Source: Andreesenia angusta (GTDB taxonomy: Bacteria; Bacillota; Clostridia; Tissierellales; Gottschalkiaceae). From it: a stretch of 64,000 nucleotides of DNA. The DNA lies in NCBI RefSeq assembly GCF_001855385.1, contig NZ_MKIE01000001.1, positions 186,001-250,000 of the forward strand. The letters are read 5' to 3'. The first letter of the stretch is position 1. Every line of letters begins with the position of its first letter. The notes under the pieces were generated by a model, which did not search any database, had not been told where the DNA came from, and saw only the letters and a program-made list of their open reading frames with translations. Below are positions 7,399 to 16,070 of the stretch, piece after piece. A program made the position numbers and the translations under genes.

Positions 7399-8169
7399 CT
7401 ATTTAACTACATATACCTTCATCGACTTGACTCCGAAGCTTCTCACAAGCGAAGAGTCCATAAATATGTCTATCTTGTTTCCCTTTATAGCTCCCCCTGT
7501 GTCCTCTGCCACTACAAATCCGTATGGAGTTCCGTCTGCGTACTCTATATAGAGCTTTGTTCCAAGCGGTATGACGTTTCTATCCACCGCTACAACTCCC
7601 GGCCTAAGCTTTGTCCCGAGCGACGTGAGTCCTGCCCATCCGCCGTTTTCTGCAGCCGAGTCTCCGTAAGCTGTAGCCCTCATGACCACCTCTTGTCCAA
7701 GCACGGCAGCTCCAGAACTGGACTTAGGCTTTCCAAGCCCAAGATTTTCGTTAGTCTCTATTGTGACTGTGCTTGTATCTCCATTCCATCCGACCTTGGC
7801 CCCAAGGCTTTCTGATATAAACCTCACAGGCACCAGTGTCCTACCGTTTACAGCCATAGCTGGCTGATCTAAGCATATATTCGTTCCGTTCACTTTTGCA
7901 ACTCTAGATCCTAAAGTGAGCTTAACCTCTGCCTGATTCAGCTTTACAGTTACAGATTTTGTCTGGCTGTTCCAGCCCACCTCTGCCCCCATATTTTCAA
8001 ACACAGCTCTCGCTGGCACCAGTGTTCTACCGTTCATAACGGCTGGAGCCACATCCGTGCTTATCTCTGCATCATTTACAACTATAGATATATCTCCGCT
8101 TGCCAAAGAAAAAGAACTCAACGCAAGCATAGATAAAAATGTCAACACTATTACTCTAAGTTTTTTCAT
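7399..8169 (-). CDS. Secreted protein with two copper-amine-oxidase-N-like modules and a 3D (lytic transglycosylase-like) domain
   Basis: 256 residues. A signal peptide (MKKLRVIVLTFLSMLALSSF, cleaved near SLASG) is followed by tandem copies of a wall-associated module marked by VMNGRTLVPARAVFE and AVNGRTLVPVRFISE. The C-terminal 3D domain (about 165-255) carries the conserved aspartates in AVDRNVIPLG, AEDTGG and IDIFMD that define this RlpA-like double-psi barrel found in wall-cleaving proteins. The likely role is peptidoglycan binding and turnover outside the cell. The first module pair is shared with the MORN protein at 45221, hinting at a common wall-binding function. The copper oxidase name is historical; no oxidase domain is present. 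Confidence 0.87.
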   Translation of the reverse strand: MKKLRVIVLTFLSMLALSSFSLASGDISIVVNDAEISTDVAPAVMNGRTLVPARAVFENMGAEVGWNSQTKSVTVKLNQAEVKLTLGSRVAKVNGTNICLDQPAMAVNGRTLVPVRFISESLGAKVGWNGDTSTVTIETNENLGLGKPKSSSGAAVLGQEVVMRATAYGDSAAENGGWAGLTSLGTKLRPGVVAVDRNVIPLGTKLYIEYADGTPYGFVVAEDTGGAIKGNKIDIFMDSSLVRSFGVKSMKVYVVK

Positions 8170-8287
8170 CTCAACTCTCCTAACATAGTTTAACCTGATT
8201 GTTTTCCACTACTGCATTTTATAAAATTTTCACCACTTTGTCAAACTATATTAGCTTTTGTGTCATTTTTTCGTCATAAATAAGCAT

Positions 8288-8330
8288 AAAAAAACCTCGG
8301 CAGGCAAGTTTTCATGCCAGCTGAGGTTTT
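8288..8330 (-). terminator. Terminator after the metallophosphoesterase gene
   Basis: The minus strand reads AACCTCAGC to GAGGTT as a hairpin around a T/A loop, followed by T7. It lies just beyond the stop at 8348. Confidence 0.85.
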
Positions 8331-8347
8331 CTATATTTTTTCACTTT

Positions 8348-9241
8348 CTATTCCAAAGTCAAAACTACGAGTTCAGGCCTGTTGAATATCCTCAGAGGAA
8401 AAGCGCTGTTTCCAAGCCCTCTGCTTACGACCATGGTTGTACCGCCCTCTGAATACGTTCCAACGTCGTACTCAGGAAACAGACCTTGGTTAGGTGCGAT
8501 TAACCCTCCTACAAGTGGTAACCGTATCTGTCCACCATGTGCGTGGCCTGAAAAAACCAAGTCCACTCCTTGTTCACTGTAGAACTCCATAAGTTCAGGT
8601 CTATGTGAAAGCAAAATCTCAAGCTTTTCTTCTTCCAGCGTTTCAGACAAGTATGATCCCATGTCTTTTACATTGGCTTCCTCCAAGTAACTCTCCATAT
8701 CAAACGCAGGATCCATAACTCCAACTATAGTCAATTCTTGTTCACCCTTTTTATAGACCGCCGATTCATTGTCCAGAACTACAACGCCTTTTTCTTTTAG
8801 AGCTTTTTTAATTTGGCTGTAACTACCAGACCAGGCTTCATGGTTTCCGGACACATAGTAGACTGGGGCTATCTGGACTGCCTGAGAAGCAAAATCCACC
8901 GCTGTTTCAAGGTCATACCTTCTTCTGTCTATTACATCCCCAGTAACTACGATTATATCAGGTGAAATAGCTCTTATTTTTTCAATTATATGGGACTGTT
9001 TCTGTCCAAATTCCTTGTTGTGAAGGTCAGATACCTGAAGCACCTTAAACCCTTTAAGTGATTCGGAGACCAGCTCGCTCTTGTAGCTGTAATCCGAGAT
9101 AACTATGCTGTTATTTTGCCATGTGAAAAAAACTGTAGCAATTACAGCTACTATGCCAACAGCGACTAATTGCTTCCGCCTTTTAGTTTTCAACTGCAAT
9201 TTGCTGTCCACTAATCTTTCTGCTCTATCTCTGTAACGCAT
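8348..9241 (-). CDS. Membrane-anchored metallophosphoesterase (YkuE-like)
   Basis: 297 residues with one N-terminal transmembrane helix (about 24-42) and the rest outside. The calcineurin-like metal site is complete: SDLHN, GDVIDRR, GNHEAW, LLSHRP and SGHAHGGQ. Relatives such as B. subtilis YkuE are cell-wall-associated; the substrate is not determinable here. The ATG at 9241 overlaps the upstream gene by 31 bases and has only a weak ribosome site (GACGGA). A GTG directly after the upstream stop is an alternative start 10 residues later. Confidence 0.85.
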   Translation of the reverse strand: MRYRDRAERLVDSKLQLKTKRRKQLVAVGIVAVIATVFFTWQNNSIVISDYSYKSELVSESLKGFKVLQVSDLHNKEFGQKQSHIIEKIRAISPDIIVVTGDVIDRRRYDLETAVDFASQAVQIAPVYYVSGNHEAWSGSYSQIKKALKEKGVVVLDNESAVYKKGEQELTIVGVMDPAFDMESYLEEANVKDMGSYLSETLEEEKLEILLSHRPELMEFYSEQGVDLVFSGHAHGGQIRLPLVGGLIAPNQGLFPEYDVGTYSEGGTTMVVSRGLGNSAFPLRIFNRPELVVLTLE

Positions 9242-9621
9242 TCCGTCTTAAGCTTTTCAACTAGAAACTGAAGCCCGTCTACTACGTTGGGCCTTATATC
9301 TCCTCCGATTAGAACGTACATTATATCGTCTCCCACGTCTAAAGTCCCCTCGTTGAGCCAGGCTCTCACATAGAGTATTCCAGCTCTCTGCTTTGTCTCC
9401 TCTACAGCTCTTTCGACTTTCTCAGCGTCGAAGGAGAACTCCATTCCCACTACAGATGATCCGTCGTCTACCCCGTTTCTCACTTTCGCCTTAGGAGTCT
9501 CCCTGACAGTTCCATTGTGGAACAAGTACATTCCCACCTCTGAAGCCCTATGGTCAGACTTCGCCTCTCTTATCCACTTGTCCATAGAAGGAGAGGGCTT
9601 TTTTACAATTTTATCTGTCAT
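9211..9621 (-). CDS. MoaE-like protein (molybdopterin synthase large-subunit family)
   Basis: 136 residues from an ATG with GGAGGTGA just upstream; an in-frame ATG at 9648 lacks such a site. The core LYVRAWLNEGTLDVGDD, then YVLIGGDIRPNVVDGLQFLVEKLK, follows the MoaE fold order (an I..RxGxL..GE-like strand, then an helix ending in a lysine motif). The canonical catalytic lysines of MoaE are not clearly kept, and no other molybdenum cofactor genes are nearby. The name marks likely fold homology and not a proven enzyme. It overlaps the phosphoesterase start. Confidence 0.55.
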   Translation of the reverse strand: MTDKIVKKPSPSMDKWIREAKSDHRASEVGMYLFHNGTVRETPKAKVRNGVDDGSSVVGMEFSFDAEKVERAVEETKQRAGILYVRAWLNEGTLDVGDDIMYVLIGGDIRPNVVDGLQFLVEKLKTECVTEIEQKD

Positions 9622-9673
9622 ACTATCACCTCCATTGATCAGTATCATATATTATATCACTTTCGAGGGCTTG

Positions 9674-10279
9674 TTACTTCACACACACAGCTATCATAAT
9701 GTAGTACTTCTTGTCCGCTTTTGGAATCTCTATGGCTTCGCTTGACTGATTGTACATCTCAAGCGATTTAAAGGGACTGAGCACCTCTAGAAATTCCTCT
9801 TCCCGGTACTGGTATACATGGAACGGACAGGTACAAGGCTCTCCTTTTCCCCTTCCGAACGGTGTCGAGACTATGAATTTTCCTCCTGGCTTCAGCAGGT
9901 TATAAATGTTATCCACAAAAATCTTGTCGCCTTCAAAATGCTCTATAGTCTCAAAGCTTATTACAGTGTCGAACTGCCCGTATACTCTATGCAGATTCCT
10001 GTTCAGCGCATCGTCTACATAATAGCTTGTATTGCTGTAGCTGTAGTGCTCCTTGGCGTACTCTATCGACTCCTCAGATATGTCTATCCCCACTATCTCC
10101 TCCAGCCCGTCATTTCCTGTGCGGAGCAGTTCCAATCCATATCCGGAACCACATGCTATATCCAGCACTCTTCCCTTTGCAAACTGCCTGGCGAACTCGT
10201 ACCTGGCTATATGCTCCAAGAGCAGTCCATTCTGGGGATCCATCTTTTTGGGTATTACCCTCTCTCCTGTATACTCCAT
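9674..10279 (-). CDS. Class I SAM-dependent methyltransferase
   Basis: 201 residues from the ATG at 10279, which has GTGAGG just upstream. The Rossmann motif I VLDIACGSGYGLELL binds S-adenosylmethionine, and EEIVGIDISEESI is motif II with the acidic ribose-binding residue. FDTVISFETIEHF and LKPGGKFIVSTPFG are the later methyltransferase motifs (UbiE/COQ5-like fold). Substrate unknown: the N-terminal MEYTGERVIPK and a Cys-containing insert (EPCTCPFHVYQY) resemble methyltransferases linked to sugar or glycan modification, but there is no glycan gene beside it. Confidence 0.85.
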   Translation of the reverse strand: MEYTGERVIPKKMDPQNGLLLEHIARYEFARQFAKGRVLDIACGSGYGLELLRTGNDGLEEIVGIDISEESIEYAKEHYSYSNTSYYVDDALNRNLHRVYGQFDTVISFETIEHFEGDKIFVDNIYNLLKPGGKFIVSTPFGRGKGEPCTCPFHVYQYREEEFLEVLSPFKSLEMYNQSSEAIEIPKADKKYYIMIAVCVK

Positions 10280-10350
10280 TTTCCTCACACCTTTTCTTCG
10301 AAATAGCCTATATAGAAATATTAGCATATTTAAAGCTTTTCGAGGTATTT

Positions 10351-11094
10351 CTAGTCTACTTTAAGTAGTTTCATTATATGTTTCTTGTACAGTGCAAATT
10401 CATCGCTCCAGAGAAAATCTTCATGTCTAGGTTTTTCAACATCTATAATTAGCTCTTCCTCAATCCGTCCAGGCTTCCCTGTCATGATATATATTCTGTC
10501 TGAAAGCATTAAAGCTTCGTCTATATCATGTGTTATAAATAGAGTCGTAAGCTTAATCTCCTTCATGACTTCCATATACCAGCTGTGCATATTCACCTTG
10601 GTTATAGCGTCCAGAGCGCTGAAAGGCTCGTCTAGAAGTGCAACTTCCTTAGAGAAAAGGTAAGTTCGGAGAAGCGCAACCCTCTGGCGCATGCCTCCAG
10701 ACAGCTGATCTGGATACTTGCTCTGGCTTCCCTCTATGTTGAAAACACCGAAATAGCTATCTGCCTTTCTTAAGGCCTCAGACTTCTTCTCCCCCTTTAT
10801 CAGAAGGGGAAGCACCGCATTTTCCAGTACAGTCTTGTGCTGAAGCAGAAGGTCCTTCTGGAGCATATAGCTCACTCTTCCGCACACTCCAGATATATCC
10901 TCACCGTCCAATACCACTCTGCCGGAGTCTGGAGCAAGAAGCCCCGATATCACGTTGAAGAGAGTTGTCTTTCCTACGCCGCTAGGCCCTAGAACAGAGA
11001 CTATCTCCCCCTTCTCCAGTTTGATCGATATATCCTTTATGACATCTTCCTTCCCGTAGCTTTTCGATACATTCTCTACAGCAAGCTTTAACAT
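10351..11094 (-). CDS. thiZ: ThiZ-like ATPase of the thiamine-precursor ABC importer
   Basis: 247 residues. The Walker A LGPSGVGKTT, Q-loop MLQKDLLLQ, signature LSGGMRQR, Walker B ALLDEP and switch THDIDE are all intact, and the layout matches the SsuB/TauB class. It is the last gene of a TPP-riboswitch operon with a pyrimidine-type binding protein and permease. This points to ATP-driven uptake of a thiamine pyrimidine precursor such as formylaminopyrimidine or HMP. AAAGGGGAG precedes the ATG. Confidence 0.88.
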   Translation of the reverse strand: MLKLAVENVSKSYGKEDVIKDISIKLEKGEIVSVLGPSGVGKTTLFNVISGLLAPDSGRVVLDGEDISGVCGRVSYMLQKDLLLQHKTVLENAVLPLLIKGEKKSEALRKADSYFGVFNIEGSQSKYPDQLSGGMRQRVALLRTYLFSKEVALLDEPFSALDAITKVNMHSWYMEVMKEIKLTTLFITHDIDEALMLSDRIYIMTGKPGRIEEELIIDVEKPRHEDFLWSDEFALYKKHIMKLLKVD

Positions 11095-11115
11095 AGAGCA
11101 CTCCCCTTTGAAAGT

Positions 11116-12105
11116 TTATTCTGGAAGGTATTCATTGGTGAATCCAAATCCAGGCGATATCTCTTTTTCCACAAGCTCTCCATCCCAAAGCCATTTGTAA
11201 AATCCGTCCCATCTGCTCTTGTCTATTACTCCCCATTTTTCAGCATCCGATTTATACTCTTTGGCAATCCACTTCTGACTTTCCATCACAAGCTCTCTGT
11301 CTAGCTCAGGGCTGGCCTTTAGGAGTATCTCCGCAGCCTCTTCAGGGTTTTCTGCAGCATATTCATATCCCTTGGAAACAGCCTCTAGAAACGACTTTGT
11401 CTCAGCTTCATTGCTCTCCATATAGCTGTTGTTTCCTATTATGATAGGGCTGTAGTAGTCCAGCACGGGGTCTATATCCTTGAATGCGAAGAAATCAGTC
11501 TCCACGCCTTTGACCTTGGAAGCTATTCCATCCCAGGCATAGTAAACCCATACAGCGTCTATATCCGACTTAAGAGCTGTCACCACATCTGTCACAGTGC
11601 TAGGGACCATCTCTATAGATTCGTAGTCTCCTCCGTCCGACTCCACAACCGACTTTATTATGGCCTTCTCGACCGGCACATCCCATGTCGCGTATGTCTT
11701 TCCGCCCATTCCAGACGGCGTATCCATTCCATTTCCCTTAAGCGATATTATGCCCGAGGTGTTGTGTTGAAGTATCGCCGCTATTGCAGTGACAGGAAGC
11801 GGACTGTCTGAGGCAAATGCCGGCGCTATGGTGTCCTGAAACGATATCCCGAACTGGGACTTCCCTGAGGCCACAAGGCTGTCTGCGCCTCCTTCAGGCG
11901 GCTGCACTATCTCTACTTCTATCCCCTGCTCTTCAAAATATCCCTTTTCCTGGGCTACGTAGAGCCCTGTATGGTTTGTGTTCGGAGTCCAGTCAAGCAC
12001 CAGACTTACCTTCTCCAACTCTCCACTCTTCTCTTTCTCGCTTCCGCAAGCCGACATCGAAATCGTCATGGCGATTGCTAAAAATGCTGAAATTATCTTT
12101 TTCAT
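11116..12105 (-). CDS. thiY: ThiY-like substrate-binding lipoprotein (pyrimidine precursor)
   Basis: 329 residues. The signal peptide ends in a lipobox-type ISMSACGS with the lipidated Cys about residue 20. DWTPNTNHTGLYVAQEKGYF is the hallmark N-lobe sequence of the NMT1/THI5-like binding proteins for formylaminopyrimidine. The fold and length fit a type II periplasmic-binding protein tethered outside the membrane. The TPP riboswitch upstream and adjacent permease and ATPase genes support its role; the exact ligand is inferred. Confidence 0.9.
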   Translation of the reverse strand: MKKIISAFLAIAMTISMSACGSEKEKSGELEKVSLVLDWTPNTNHTGLYVAQEKGYFEEQGIEVEIVQPPEGGADSLVASGKSQFGISFQDTIAPAFASDSPLPVTAIAAILQHNTSGIISLKGNGMDTPSGMGGKTYATWDVPVEKAIIKSVVESDGGDYESIEMVPSTVTDVVTALKSDIDAVWVYYAWDGIASKVKGVETDFFAFKDIDPVLDYYSPIIIGNNSYMESNEAETKSFLEAVSKGYEYAAENPEEAAEILLKASPELDRELVMESQKWIAKEYKSDAEKWGVIDKSRWDGFYKWLWDGELVEKEISPGFGFTNEYLPE

Positions 12106-12117
12106 ATTTTCTCTCCT

Positions 12118-12891
12118 CTACAGTTTATTTTCTTCTTTTGCCCAAGGCATACAGGCTTTTTTAAGCACAGACACAAGCTTCATCAGCAGAAGACTTATAC
12201 ACGACACAAGCAGTATTACCGCGAACATCTTGTCAAAAGAATAGGACTTCTTCACCCTTATCATATAGACTCCCAGCCCCTCAAATCCTCCAAGCCATTC
12301 AGATATTACAGCTCCAACCACAGAGTAGGACACGGCTATTCTAAGTCCTGCAAAAAAGTATGGGATGGAGCTCGGAAGCTTTATATGCCTGAACATCTGC
12401 CAGTCTGTGGCGTTCATGGCCTTTAGCAGCTCTATGGCGTCTGAATCAGCCGACTTAAGACCGTCTAGAAGTCCCACGGTTATAGGGAAAAACGTAACTA
12501 TGACCACCAGCGCCACCTTCGGAGCCATTCCGTATCCCATCCAGAGCACTAGAAGAGGCGCAATAGCCACTGTCGGTACCGTCTGTGTTATAACCAGTAC
12601 AGGATAGAATGCCTTATAAAAAGCTCTGTACCTGTCCATAAGTACGGCCACAGCGAATCCAAGCGCCACCCCAACCCCTAGGCCGTAAAAGGCCTCTAGC
12701 AGAGTTATCCTGGAGTTTTCCACAAGAAGCGGAAGCTCCGATATAAAGGCCGAAATCACATCTCCTGGAGATGGAAGCATGTGTTCAGGCACAGTCCCTG
12801 TGTATGACAGTACTTGCCACACCGCCAATAGCAGTGCTATTGCAATGTACTTTGAAGCGCTATCTATGATGCTTTGAAACTTTCTGGTCAA
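12118..12891 (-). CDS. thiX: ThiX-like permease of the thiamine-precursor ABC importer
   Basis: 257 residues with about six transmembrane helices, the first at 15-30. The cytoplasmic coupling segment AMNATDWQMFRHIKLPSSIPYFFAGLRIAV matches the EAA loop of BPD_transp_1 permeases. The frame opens with a TTG at 12891 that overlaps the upstream gene; GGAGG lies 11 bases before it. The start is therefore less certain than the body of the gene. It works with the ATPase and binding protein encoded directly downstream. Confidence 0.86.
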   Translation of the reverse strand: MTRKFQSIIDSASKYIAIALLLAVWQVLSYTGTVPEHMLPSPGDVISAFISELPLLVENSRITLLEAFYGLGVGVALGFAVAVLMDRYRAFYKAFYPVLVITQTVPTVAIAPLLVLWMGYGMAPKVALVVIVTFFPITVGLLDGLKSADSDAIELLKAMNATDWQMFRHIKLPSSIPYFFAGLRIAVSYSVVGAVISEWLGGFEGLGVYMIRVKKSYSFDKMFAVILLVSCISLLLMKLVSVLKKACMPWAKEENKL

Positions 12892-13156
12892 TTGTCAGGA
12901 TGCCTCCCTCCGGCTTGAAGCTTATCTTCACGTAGGACATAACAGACGGACATCCTGATTTTACAGCTATGTACTGGCACTCCTTAATCAGCTCCATAAG
13001 CTCCTCGAACTCTCCCTCCACTGTCGTCTCGAACGATCCAACATAGTAGCTTAGACCAGTCTGCTCTATATGTGCTATCACCTGGTCTACTATTCTGCAC
13101 ACCTCGCTGTCTGTCTCCACCTTCGGAAGTACCTGTATCGCTATGCTTGCATTCAT
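12860..13156 (-). CDS. Thiamine-binding family protein (MTH1187/YkoF-like)
   Basis: 98 residues of a ferredoxin-like fold. IAIQVLPKVE at the start, GLSYYVGSFETTVEGEFEELM in the middle and the C-terminal hydrophobic strand are typical of the MTH1187 family, related to half of YkoF, which binds thiamine or HMP. The ATG at 13156 has AGGAGAG 7 bases upstream; a TTG two codons earlier is unlikely. As the first gene behind a TPP riboswitch, it probably buffers or delivers the pyrimidine ligand in the cytosol. That role is inferred. Confidence 0.8.
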   Translation of the reverse strand: MNASIAIQVLPKVETDSEVCRIVDQVIAHIEQTGLSYYVGSFETTVEGEFEELMELIKECQYIAVKSGCPSVMSYVKISFKPEGGILTIDQKVSKHHR

Positions 13157-13183
13157 ATTCAATCTCTCCTCTCTAAATTATAA

Positions 13184-13213
13184 AATCCCCTCCGGGAATA
13201 TCCGGAGGGGATT
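13184..13213 (-). terminator. Riboswitch expression-platform terminator
   Basis: Perfect stem AATCCCCTCCG / CGGAGGGGATT between the TPP aptamer and the first coding start, followed on the minus strand by T4 and an A/T-rich tract. It is positioned to end transcription when TPP is bound. Confidence 0.85.
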
Positions 13214-13264
13214 AAAAATAAGCGTACCAATCCTGTAGCTGCCGCCACAGAATACAATTCACCA

Positions 13265-13365
13265 ATATAATCCCTACGCTAGAATTACCCAGATCAGGTT
13301 AGACGGTTAGAAAGATCTCTATCTTTCCTCTCAGCCTGCTTCGCAGGCACCCGTAATGTATATTA
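13265..13365 (-). ncRNA. TPP riboswitch (THI element) of the thiXYZ operon
   Basis: On the minus strand the conserved aptamer strings appear in order: ACGGGTGCC, then GGCTGAGAGGAA, ACCTGATCTGGGTAATTC and GCGTAGGGA. This is a textbook TPP aptamer. It lies between a promoter at 13366-13394 and a terminator hairpin at 13184-13213, so high TPP would stop transcription of the uptake operon. Confidence 0.97.
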
Positions 13366-13394
13366 ACAATATCCTATGACTAATTATTTGTCAA
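13366..13394 (-). promoter_or_regulatory. Promoter of the TPP-controlled thiXYZ operon
   Basis: Minus-strand -35 TTGACA (13389-13394), 17-base spacer, -10 TATTGT (13366-13371), directly upstream of the aptamer. Confidence 0.8.
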
Positions 13395-13405
13395 GGATAT
13401 AAACT

Positions 13406-14656
13406 CTACTCAACGGCATCTTTTACAGCTTCCATTATGCCATCGCTGCTGTAGGTAGCTCCTGAAACAGCATCCACTTCCAAAGACTGCGTATCTATTA
13501 TAGATCCCACAACCCCACTTTCCGCCCTCACCAGAAATTTCTCGTCGTCCTGGCTGTCTAAAACTTCTATGTCGGTTATAAGACCGTTTTCTACTACGAC
13601 AGATACTCTTGTCTCTCCTCTGAACCCGATTCCGGTGCCTTCATAAATTCCATCCTTGTAGATTCCTTCAGGCTCAGCTGTTTCAGCAGGCTCCTCTTTA
13701 ACTTCGCTGTCCTCGCTGTAACCGGAGCTTTCTGAAGTCTCTTTTTCTGAAGTCCCTATAGGGGTATCTGTCTCGGCGTTTTTCGTCTCAAGGCTTTTTT
13801 TCAGGATGGAGTTGCCTCCTAATATCACCCCTGAAATCAGAGCCACTGAAACAAGAACCACCGCAAGGTGATTTGCTTCCTTGCCGAGAACTGTCAGCCT
13901 TGTGTTTGACTTTCTGCAAGCATCTATGCACTTCAAGCAGTCTATGCACTCTCCAGAGTGTATTTCATCGTGCTTGCTCATATCTATCCCCATGCTGCAG
14001 TTATTTGTGCACAGCTTGCAAGAGCTTGAGCTGCACTCTTCCCTATTTTTCCTTATAAATATCATCCTGAGCCTTGAGCCCAGTGCAAATATAGCCCCCG
14101 TTGGACAGAGGTATCGGCAGAAAAACCTCTCTATAAATGCCGATGTCAGCAGAATTATAATCATGATTACAGTTCCTGGTAGAAAGCTTTCAAATAGAAG
14201 CTTCAGGCTTTCGATCCCTGGGTCAGATGAAATAACCCCGAAAGCATCTATCGGATTATATCCCAGTGCCGGACTCATCTCAATCGTCCATATAAATATC
14301 ACGGCAAGCAGAAGAACTGCATACTTAAGCTTTTTCAGCGCAGCATCTACCCCCGCTGGAACTTTCGTCTTTCTCTTTCTAAACATCCCTGCCAACTCGA
14401 AAATCCAGTCCTGTAGCGCCCCAAATGCGCACATCCATCCGCAGAAAAACCTTCCCAGAAAAACTGTGGCCAAGACCACCATCACAGCCAGCGCAACTTC
14501 TGGAAAAAACTCCGAAATATCCGCCGTCTGATGAAATATCCCCATATAAAGACTCTTTATCCCCGAGTAAACCGCCACGAATATCCCTGGAAAAGCTGCA
14601 AAGAACGCCAGCTGAACTATCTTTCTTGCAAGCTCTGTTTTTGATAGACTTTTCAT
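13406..14656 (-). CDS. NosR-like membrane ferredoxin with covalent-FMN domain
   Basis: 416 residues starting at an ATG with GGAGGGGG upstream. The N-terminal half has about five transmembrane helices and paired cysteine motifs FCGWMCAFGALQDW and FCRYLCPTGA typical of the polyferredoxin NapH/NosR group. Cys clusters at CKLCTNNC and CIDCLKCIDAC can hold two [4Fe-4S] centres. After a Ser/Glu-rich linker, the C-terminal FMN_bind domain ends with DAVSGATYSSDG, where the Thr is the site flavinylated by ApbE. The architecture suggests electron transfer from the membrane or cytosol to an outside flavin. No apbE gene is in the window and the acceptor is unknown. Confidence 0.85.
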   Translation of the reverse strand: MKSLSKTELARKIVQLAFFAAFPGIFVAVYSGIKSLYMGIFHQTADISEFFPEVALAVMVVLATVFLGRFFCGWMCAFGALQDWIFELAGMFRKRKTKVPAGVDAALKKLKYAVLLLAVIFIWTIEMSPALGYNPIDAFGVISSDPGIESLKLLFESFLPGTVIMIIILLTSAFIERFFCRYLCPTGAIFALGSRLRMIFIRKNREECSSSSCKLCTNNCSMGIDMSKHDEIHSGECIDCLKCIDACRKSNTRLTVLGKEANHLAVVLVSVALISGVILGGNSILKKSLETKNAETDTPIGTSEKETSESSGYSEDSEVKEEPAETAEPEGIYKDGIYEGTGIGFRGETRVSVVVENGLITDIEVLDSQDDEKFLVRAESGVVGSIIDTQSLEVDAVSGATYSSDGIMEAVKDAVE

Positions 14657-14736
14657 TTTCTCCCCCTCCAATCATGTTCACTTTTATACTACATCAGAAT
14701 TGTGAATTTTAAGTGAACATATGACGGAATCTCCTG

Positions 14737-15918
14737 TCAGTCTTTACTGTTGTAAGATAACTTCAGTAACACCGGGGTTATAATAGAGCTGGCTATAACT
14801 AAGAGTATTATCACAGGAAATATATCAGAACTTATGGCTCCTAGCATGACGCCACTGTTGGCAACTATAAGGGCCACTTCGCTCCTGGCGGACATACCGA
14901 CTCCCACTTTAAGAGAGTCGGAATTTGAAAATCCGCTTATCTTCGCTCCCAGTCCGCACCCTATCACCTTCGATACGATTGCTATCAATAGAAGCATCAG
15001 CCCGAAGTATATCATCTTCGAGTCTATCGACTTCAGGTTGCTCGATATTCCTATGCTTGCAAAGAAGACCGGAGTAAGATATAGATATGAAAGCTCATCC
15101 ACTCTTTCGTATATATATTCAGACTGGTCTGTGTTGAAGAACACAACCCCAGCTATAAAAGCTCCCGTTATATCAGCGATGCCGAAGAAATGCTCCGATA
15201 TGAATGCCATCATAAAGCAGAATGAAAGCGCTATTATGGGGAATCTTCTCTTCTTGGAAAGTCCGTCCGAGTAGGTCTGAAACACCTTGTGGAAGGCCAG
15301 TCCTACAATTCCGGAGAAAACGAAGAAGGCCACTATCTTGACCAGAACTCCGGCCATAAGACTCCAAAGACCTGACGAGCTAGAGCCCGATGCAAACCCA
15401 GATATAGCTGCAAGCAGCACTATACTTATCACATCGTCTATGAGTGCGGCGGTCACTATGGCAGTCCCAACTTCGCTTTTAAGTTTCCCCATTTCCTTCA
15501 GCGTCTCTACCGATATCGATACCGAAGTGGCTGTCAGAATGGTTCCTATGAATATATTCCTCATAATCGAAGCACTGTCCAATCCGAGCATAAACACATA
15601 CGATACAATAAATCCCATAACCATCGGAAACAGTACTCCCAGCATAGCCACTAAAAGCGCGGTTTTTCCGCTACTTTTTATTTTGTACAAGTCCACCTTC
15701 AGCCCTGCTGCGAACAGAATCAGTATGACGCCAAGTTCTGCCGTCTGCTTTATGAAGTCTGTGTCCATGACGGCGTCCAGCACTGAAGGACCTAGAATTA
15801 GCCCTGCAATCAGCGCTCCTACCACCTGTGGCATATGTACCTTCCTGGAAAGAAGCCCAAGGGCCTTCGTGCTTATAAGTATAAACGATAAGTCAAGCAA
15901 AAATCTGGAGCTGTTCAT
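14737..15918 (-). CDS. Cation:proton antiporter, CPA2/KefB-type
   Basis: 393 residues, nearly all in about 12 transmembrane helices. The conserved LGLLSRKVHMPQVVGALIAGLILGPSVL start and the helix IADITGAFIAGVVFF, with its Asp, belong to the Na+(K+)/H+ exchanger family. No TrkA-N or other C-terminal nucleotide-binding domain is present, so it is the short form. The role is probably sodium or potassium and pH homeostasis. It is a single gene. Confidence 0.88.
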   Translation of the reverse strand: MNSSRFLLDLSFILISTKALGLLSRKVHMPQVVGALIAGLILGPSVLDAVMDTDFIKQTAELGVILILFAAGLKVDLYKIKSSGKTALLVAMLGVLFPMVMGFIVSYVFMLGLDSASIMRNIFIGTILTATSVSISVETLKEMGKLKSEVGTAIVTAALIDDVISIVLLAAISGFASGSSSSGLWSLMAGVLVKIVAFFVFSGIVGLAFHKVFQTYSDGLSKKRRFPIIALSFCFMMAFISEHFFGIADITGAFIAGVVFFNTDQSEYIYERVDELSYLYLTPVFFASIGISSNLKSIDSKMIYFGLMLLLIAIVSKVIGCGLGAKISGFSNSDSLKVGVGMSARSEVALIVANSGVMLGAISSDIFPVIILLVIASSIITPVLLKLSYNSKD

Positions 15919-16070
15919 AGTAGCGCCTCCTTGAAGCCTTTTCTATAACTTTACCCATAATATACAATCCCATAACATTATTTTACAAAAGCCTAACCGT
16001 TTCATACTTTTTTTCCGAGCTAAAAAACAGTAGTCTAAACACATGAAATAGAATCAAGGGGGGGTTAAAA

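Noticed and set aside
7399..8169. Copper amine oxidase
   Set aside because: Only the N-terminal wall module of that name is present; the catalytic oxidase domain is missing, and the C-terminus is a 3D domain.
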